A stretch of 64,000 nt of DNA from positions 166,873-230,872 of the forward strand of contig JBFLWP010000003.1 in NCBI GenBank assembly GCA_040757595.1. The letters run 5' to 3'. The notes beneath the pieces were generated by a model that worked only from the letters and a program-made list of their open reading frames with translations, did not search any database and was not told the DNA's origin. Below are positions 60,256-64,000 of the stretch, piece after piece. The stretch's first letter is position 1. Every line of letters starts with the position of its first letter. Position numbers and translations under genes: made by a program. Source of the DNA: Nitrospirota bacterium. Lineage in GTDB: Bacteria; Nitrospirota; Nitrospiria; Nitrospirales; Nitrospiraceae.

Positions 60256-61173
60256 ATGCGCCCACAATATACGATAGCTCAGCCGATCACCTGCTCCGGG
60301 GTCGGTCTCCATACCGGAGACCTGGTCACGATGACCCTCAACCCCGCTCCGCCGGACACCGGCCTGGTCTTCATCCACAAACAGGAAGACCGTGCGGTTT
60401 CGCTGCAGGCATCGGTCAGGAACCTGGTGCCGACGGAATTGTGCACCGCCCTGCACGTGAACGGCACCGTGATCAAGACGGTGGAGCACGTGCTCGCGGC
60501 GCTGGCCGGCCTCGAAGTTGACAACGTGTCCGTGGAAGTGGATGGGGGCGAGGTGCCGGCGATGGACGGCAGCGCCATCCCGTTCGTCCACATGATCCGT
60601 TCGGCGGGCATCGTTCCCCAGGAGCGGCGCCAGTCGTTCCTGAAGATCGTGCGGCCGATCGAAGTGCGTGACGGCGACCGGACGGTGAGGATCGAACCGT
60701 CGGCGACCACGCGCATCACCTATTCGATTCACTACAACCATCCGCTGATTCGGAAGCAGTCCTACACCTATGACTGGTCGGCGGCTTCGTTCGAGCGCGA
60801 GGTCGCGGAGGCCCGGACGTTCGCGTTCTTGAAGGAAGTGGAGGGCCTGTGGGCCAGAGGGCTCGCCAAAGGCGGGTCCCTCGACAACACGGTCGTCCTG
60901 TCCGACGACAACATCCTCAACGAGTCCGGCCTGCGCTTTGCCGACGAGTTCGTGCGGCACAAGGTGTTGGACCTCATCGGCGACCTCTCGCTCCTCGGCG
61001 TGCCCTTCATCGGGCATCTGATCGCCGACCGGTCCGGCCACGCCCTGCACACGAAGCTCGTCGAGAGGATTCTCGCACAGCCTGACTGCTGGGTGCTGCT
61101 GAAGAGCGGGGATCTGCCGCACGCCGCCTCGCGTGCGGTGTACACCCACGCTCCCGCCCCCGCCTCGGTCTAG
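60256..61173 (+). CDS. lpxC: UDP-3-O-acyl-N-acetylglucosamine deacetylase
   Basis: The committed, zinc-dependent step of lipid A synthesis. Zinc ligands appear in TVEHVLAALAG and HKVLDLIGDLSLLG; AMDGSAIPF and GGSLDNTVVL are family motifs. 305 residues. The ATG at 60256 is chosen because GAGGAG precedes it; a TTG at 60244 would overlap that site. The usual neighbours (cell-division genes) are absent; here it stands alone behind a sigma54 promoter, which is unusual for an essential gene. Confidence 0.95.
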   Translation: MRPQYTIAQPITCSGVGLHTGDLVTMTLNPAPPDTGLVFIHKQEDRAVSLQASVRNLVPTELCTALHVNGTVIKTVEHVLAALAGLEVDNVSVEVDGGEVPAMDGSAIPFVHMIRSAGIVPQERRQSFLKIVRPIEVRDGDRTVRIEPSATTRITYSIHYNHPLIRKQSYTYDWSAASFEREVAEARTFAFLKEVEGLWARGLAKGGSLDNTVVLSDDNILNESGLRFADEFVRHKVLDLIGDLSLLGVPFIGHLIADRSGHALHTKLVERILAQPDCWVLLKSGDLPHAASRAVYTHAPAPASV

Positions 61174-61280
61174 TCTTTCCCCGACTCGTCCCGAGCGTCT
61201 GCCGGAATTCCCACAAATGGGCGTGTGTACCTCCGGTGCGGATTGTTCTTGAGGGGGTGGGAGACTCTGCCGGGGAGAGG

Positions 61281-61319
61281 AAAAAGGGCGCCGGGGGCGA
61301 GTGGCCTCGCTCCCGGCGC
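61281..61319 (-). terminator. rho-independent terminator (minus strand)
   Basis: A 14-base stem with one wobble (61288-61301 with 61306-61319, GCGCCGGG...CCCGGCGC), followed on the minus strand by CCTTTTT (61287-61281). It ends the minus-strand unit that starts at the promoter 61757-61785. Confidence 0.75.
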
Positions 61320-61334
61320 GCATGCGTGGAGGGC

Positions 61335-61373
61335 TTATCTCTTCTTCTTCTTCGCGCCCTTCTTCGTCGCCAA
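61335..61373 (-). CDS. candidate Lys-rich micropeptide (12 aa)
   Basis: A consensus Shine-Dalgarno AAGGAGG (minus strand, 61388-61382) is followed eight bases later by TTG, giving MATKKGAKKKKR and a stop, then the terminator hairpin. The same frame extends upstream to an ATG at 61742, so the peptide could instead be the end of a 135-residue protein; that longer reading has poor protein-like character in its middle. Function unknown. Confidence 0.35.
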   Translation of the reverse strand: MATKKGAKKKKR

Positions 61374-61756
61374 CGCACTCACCTCCTTTCGTAGATCCCC
61401 GGCTTGAAAACCGGAAAATCCTTCACGCCGCCTGCGGCACAGCCGCGGCAACGTGTATGGAGCGTTCCAGCAGGAACTCCCGCGCTTGCTCGATGACATC
61501 GCTGACCGGCGGGAGGCGCGGTCGCTTCTGGTCGGTGATAATTCGGCTTGACGGGCTGGCGAGTTTGGCTGAGTCGGGTTCCACTCGGTGGCGGAGTTCG
61601 GCAAGGTCTGGCGCCTCTTGTTGGCGCGGGTGCTTGTTCGAGGCGCGTTTCGCTGTTTCTCCAGTTCCAGCAGAGGAATCTTGTAACTGCCGATCCGCTG
61701 TGCGAGGCCTACGAAAATATCGTTGGGCTCATCCACGAACATGCACTCTGCGACAC
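61374..61756 (-). ncRNA. minus-strand transcribed region, RNA or frameshifted gene
   Basis: Together with the micropeptide this makes a transcript of about 460 bases, bounded by a consensus promoter and a terminator. An ATG at 61742 opens a frame with a protein-like start (MFVDEPNDIFVGLAQRIG). In another frame the stretch 61423-61650 also looks protein-like (IITDQKRPRLPPVSDVIEQA, then REFLLERSIHVAAA). A frameshift near 61625 would join them. It is either a decayed gene, a frameshifting gene or an RNA. No tmRNA, RNase P, SRP or 6S features are seen. Confidence 0.35.
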
Positions 61757-61785
61757 GATATAGCAGCGATGAAAAACCAAGTCAA
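61757..61785 (-). promoter_or_regulatory. sigma70-type promoter (minus strand)
   Basis: On the minus strand TTGACT (61785-61780), a 17-base spacer and TATATC (61762-61757). The predicted start near 61750 lies only about eight bases before the ATG at 61742. Confidence 0.65.
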
Positions 61786-62004
61786 CCAAAAAATCGCCAG
61801 ACGCGACTCGATTGCCGCCCGTCGAGGATGCTCGTCGTCGGTTGTCCCCGATCCAAACGGGCAGCCGGCTGCGCACGGGGGCCACGCCTCCTGCGGCTTG
61901 GCCAGGGATTTTGCCTGCCTCAAAGAAAGCGGATCTGTGTTAGAGTCGTGAGGGAATCGTCGGGAGCTCGCCGGTCGCTCCACGAAAACTACAAGGAGGA
62001 TTCG

Positions 62005-62484
62005 ATGAACAAGCTGAAGCTGCTCGCCCTGCTCTGCCTGGTCATGGCTCTGACCGCAGCCGGCTGCGGCCGCCATTACGGCCGCGGCGATGTGGACGCG
62101 ATGGGCGAACGGGTCGCCCACGAGATGAACGAGCTGATCGAGAAGACCGTCCAGGACTCCGAGAAGGCCAAGAAGGTCGAGGCGGTTGTGGCCGACATCG
62201 TGCAGGAGATCAAGGAGTCCTACAAGCAGAACCGCCAGTTCCACCGGAAGCTCTACGAGCTCAACGCCAACTACCAGGCGGTGCCCGAAGATTTCACGAA
62301 GATCCTGGACGAGATGAACAACAGCCGGATGCGCTCGGCCACCAAGATCCTGGGCCTGCGGTTCAAGATGAAGGAGATGCTCACGGCGGAGGAGTGGAAA
62401 TCGCTCAGCGACGGGATGAACCAGTATCGCGCGCGCTACTGGCACGACAAGGACGGGACTGACGCGGGGAAGAGCGGCGGCTGA
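62005..62484 (+). CDS. small helical lipoprotein, possibly Spy/CpxP-like
   Basis: 159 residues, with lipobox LTAAGC. The rest is predicted all-helical, rich in Lys, Glu, Asn and Met, with ESYKQNRQFHRKLYELNANY and MLTAEEWKSLSDGM. The late LTxEEW phrase recalls the LTxxQ motif of Spy/CpxP periplasmic proteins, but the match is loose. Strong ribosome binding site aaggaggattcg. The 200 bases upstream, between the divergent units, hold TAGAGT (61941-61946) as a possible -10 without a good -35. Confidence 0.65.
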   Translation: MNKLKLLALLCLVMALTAAGCGRHYGRGDVDAMGERVAHEMNELIEKTVQDSEKAKKVEAVVADIVQEIKESYKQNRQFHRKLYELNANYQAVPEDFTKILDEMNNSRMRSATKILGLRFKMKEMLTAEEWKSLSDGMNQYRARYWHDKDGTDAGKSGG

Positions 62485-62485
62485 G

Positions 62486-63094
62486 TCACCCGAGCGCGGC
62501 GAGATCGGTCGGATAGTTCACGCAGAGGAGCTCGGCCGTGCCGTCCCGCACTTCGAGGGCCGTCAAGGCTGCGTGGGCGACGCGGATCTGGCGGATGCGC
62601 TGGAGGTCCAAGCGGAGGTAGTGGGCCAGGATGGTCCGCAGCACGTCGGCGTGGGACACGAGGAGGAGCGGGGCTGAACCGGTCTGGGTGCAGGCCCGCT
62701 CGACCGTCGCGACGGCCCGCTCTTGCACCTCGCGCAGCGTCTCGCCGCCGGGCGGACGGGCGTCCAGCGAGTGTGCGTAGAAGTTGAGCCGCACGAGATC
62801 ATCCGCCAGCTCCTGCCAGTAGCGTCCTTCCCACTCTCCCACGCCGATCTCGGTGAGCCCCCGGTCGGTGGTCACCGGCACCTTGAGCGTCGCGGCGAGA
62901 ATCTCCGCCGTCTGCCGGGCCCGCGCGACCGGGCTCGAATAGAGCGCGCCAATCGTCCGCCCTTCGAGCAGGGTTGCCAGGCGCCGCGCCTGGGCCTCTC
63001 CGGTCCGGTTCAGCGGCACGGGCTTCTCGCCCATGATCTGCCCGCTGCAGTTCCAGTCCGTTTCGCCGTGTCTGACGAGGAGGAGCGTGCTCAT
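62486..63094 (-). CDS. histidine phosphatase family protein (phosphoglycerate mutase-like)
   Basis: The catalytic signature LVRHGETDWN at residues 6-15 and the second His in LLLVSHADVL; also SSPVARARQTAEI. 202 residues. Members include phosphoglycerate mutases, alpha-ribazole phosphatases and general sugar phosphatases; which applies is not clear. It is convergent with the lipoprotein gene and 18 bases after the BNR protein on the same strand. Confidence 0.88.
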   Translation of the reverse strand: MSTLLLVRHGETDWNCSGQIMGEKPVPLNRTGEAQARRLATLLEGRTIGALYSSPVARARQTAEILAATLKVPVTTDRGLTEIGVGEWEGRYWQELADDLVRLNFYAHSLDARPPGGETLREVQERAVATVERACTQTGSAPLLLVSHADVLRTILAHYLRLDLQRIRQIRVAHAALTALEVRDGTAELLCVNYPTDLAALG

Positions 63095-63112
63095 GGAGCG
63101 TTCCGGCTCTGC

Positions 63113-64000
63113 TCACCCGGCGGCCGGCCGGGCATCCGTCTTGGCCGTCAAGGGGATGTGGACCCACCGTTGGGCTCCGTCGGTGGAGCGGTAGAGCCCG
63201 CTCCCGTTTGTGCCGACGTAGAGGACCCTGGAATCCAGGGGGCTCATGACGATCGTGCGGATGTTCAGGGTCTCCAACCCGTCGTTCATGGCCTGCCAGG
63301 TCCGGCCGCCGTCCAGGCTCTTGAAGATCCCGGCGCGGCCTCCGACGTACAGCGTGAGCGGGCTGGTCGGGTCCACCACGACGGTGCTCACGTACTGGTC
63401 CGGCAGCGACTGGCCGATGCGGCTCCACGAGTCGCCCCGGTTCGTGCTCTTGAACAGCCCGTTGTTGGAGCCGGCGTAGATCGTGTCCGGATTGCCGGGA
63501 TCGATCACGACCTTGCTGACCCCGAGAGCCAGGGAGGCGTCCAGGATCTCCGGCGGGATCAGGCCGTTGTTGATCTTGTGCCAGGAAGTCGTGCCGTCAA
63601 GGCTCCGGTAGGTTCCGCCGGTCGTGCCGGCGTAGAAAATGTGCGGTCGGGCCTGATCCTGGGCGACTGAAAAGACGATGTGCACTTCCTTCATGCCGGC
63701 CATGCGCTCGTCCCACAGACGACCTCCGTCGGTGCTTCGAAAGACCCCGACCGTCGTGGCCGCATAGACGGTCTCGCTGTCCCTCGGGTCGAAGAGGAAC
63801 TGATTGACGACCGAGACGTGTTCCTTCAGGCCGGCGTTGTGCGCGATCCACCGTTGCCCGCCGTCCGGGCTCTTGTAGACCGCGTCGCCCATGGTGCCGG
63901 CGTACACGGAGGCCGGGTGCTTGGGATCCAGGGCCAGCGAGAGCACCCGGTACGTGCTCAGGTCGGTGGCCATCCGTTCCCAGGAGTTTCCCCCGTCCCG
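63113..64000 (-). CDS. BNR/Ycf48-like beta-propeller protein, 5' partial
   Basis: The frame is open to the window edge, so the N-terminus is outside. At least six repeats of the type VYAGT-x-GVFKSTDGG-x-W are visible (AGTMGDAVYKSPDGGQRW, AGSNNGLFKSTNRGDSW, VGTNGSGLYRSTDGAQRW), forming a beta-propeller like sortilin or the photosystem II assembly factor Ycf48. In non-phototrophs such proteins are often exported and of unknown role. It precedes the histidine phosphatase gene. Confidence 0.8.
   Translation of the reverse strand, partial: RDGGNSWERMATDLSTYRVLSLALDPKHPASVYAGTMGDAVYKSPDGGQRWIAHNAGLKEHVSVVNQFLFDPRDSETVYAATTVGVFRSTDGGRLWDERMAGMKEVHIVFSVAQDQARPHIFYAGTTGGTYRSLDGTTSWHKINNGLIPPEILDASLALGVSKVVIDPGNPDTIYAGSNNGLFKSTNRGDSWSRIGQSLPDQYVSTVVVDPTSPLTLYVGGRAGIFKSLDGGRTWQAMNDGLETLNIRTIVMSPLDSRVLYVGTNGSGLYRSTDGAQRWVHIPLTAKTDARPAAG

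Noticed and set aside
61281-61785. tmRNA, RNase P RNA or 6S RNA for the minus-strand unit
   Set aside because: No tRNA-like ends with CCA, no RNase P core sequences and no long central bubble typical of 6S; a protein-coding or novel origin fits better.

Overview
The window is a GC-rich bacterial chromosome segment, almost fully packed with genes and with no transposase, phage gene or CRISPR array. It most resembles the phylum Nitrospirota (Nitrospira-like). The basis is a complex I operon with two consecutive nuoM genes, the run aroA-cmk-plsC-rpsA-sppA-ihfB, and housekeeping genes of Gram-negative type (lpxC, lipobox lipoproteins, an OmpA-domain protein). The assignment is inferred from gene content and was not tested by a search.

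Layout. 1-7.5 kb: aroA (5' end outside the window), cmk, plsC, rpsA, sppA, ihfB, a protein of four tandem PCP_red domains and a lipoprotein. 7.5-11.7 kb: small or exported proteins, several with clear sigma70 promoters, and a D-Ala-D-Ala carboxypeptidase. 11.8-14.8 kb (minus): aroK, aroE, an SDR oxidoreductase and trmI, overlapping or nearly so. 14.9-20.6 kb: NfeD protease plus slipin, a KtrA-type protein, an RpoD-family sigma factor with a structured leader, and an HtrA protease. 20.6-28.5 kb: ion and osmotic homeostasis, with two cation antiporter-type carriers, two glycosyltransferases of glycosylglycerate synthesis, an MscS-like membrane protein and the matching HAD phosphatase. 28.5-32.2 kb (minus): a PriA with degenerate helicase motifs and an OmpA-domain protein. 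32.7-47.0 kb: nuoABCDGIJKLMMN. 47-51.9 kb: a caspase-like lipoprotein, a phosphodiester glycosidase-family protein, a rhodanese, pyrE and small exported proteins. 52-53.7 kb: a decayed restriction-modification locus that keeps an intact MNT-HEPN pair, next to tRNA-Leu(CAG). 53.9-57.9 kb: a half-helicase, rplI, glyA and nrdR. 57.9-59.7 kb: a two-component system whose kinase has a Rossmann-type sensor domain. 59.8-64 kb: a molybdoenzyme pseudogene, lpxC behind a consensus sigma54 promoter, a short minus-strand transcription unit, a lipoprotein, a histidine phosphatase and a BNR-repeat protein running off the end.

The main unexplained structure is a family of intergenic inverted repeats whose arms are degenerate 7-base words (for example GTGAAAC/GTGAGAC). 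Each copy has its own vocabulary, but the two arms match. They sit at most gene junctions of the nuo operon and at several other places. Some have entered coding sequence: the ends of both NuoM proteins, a segment of NuoG, the last residues of PyrE and the signal peptide of a lipoprotein.

Other points of interest are the absence of nuoE, nuoF and nuoH from the complex I cluster, loss of a conserved lysine in the second NuoM, the sigma54 control region of lpxC, and a promoter-to-terminator minus-strand unit carrying a Lys-rich micropeptide.
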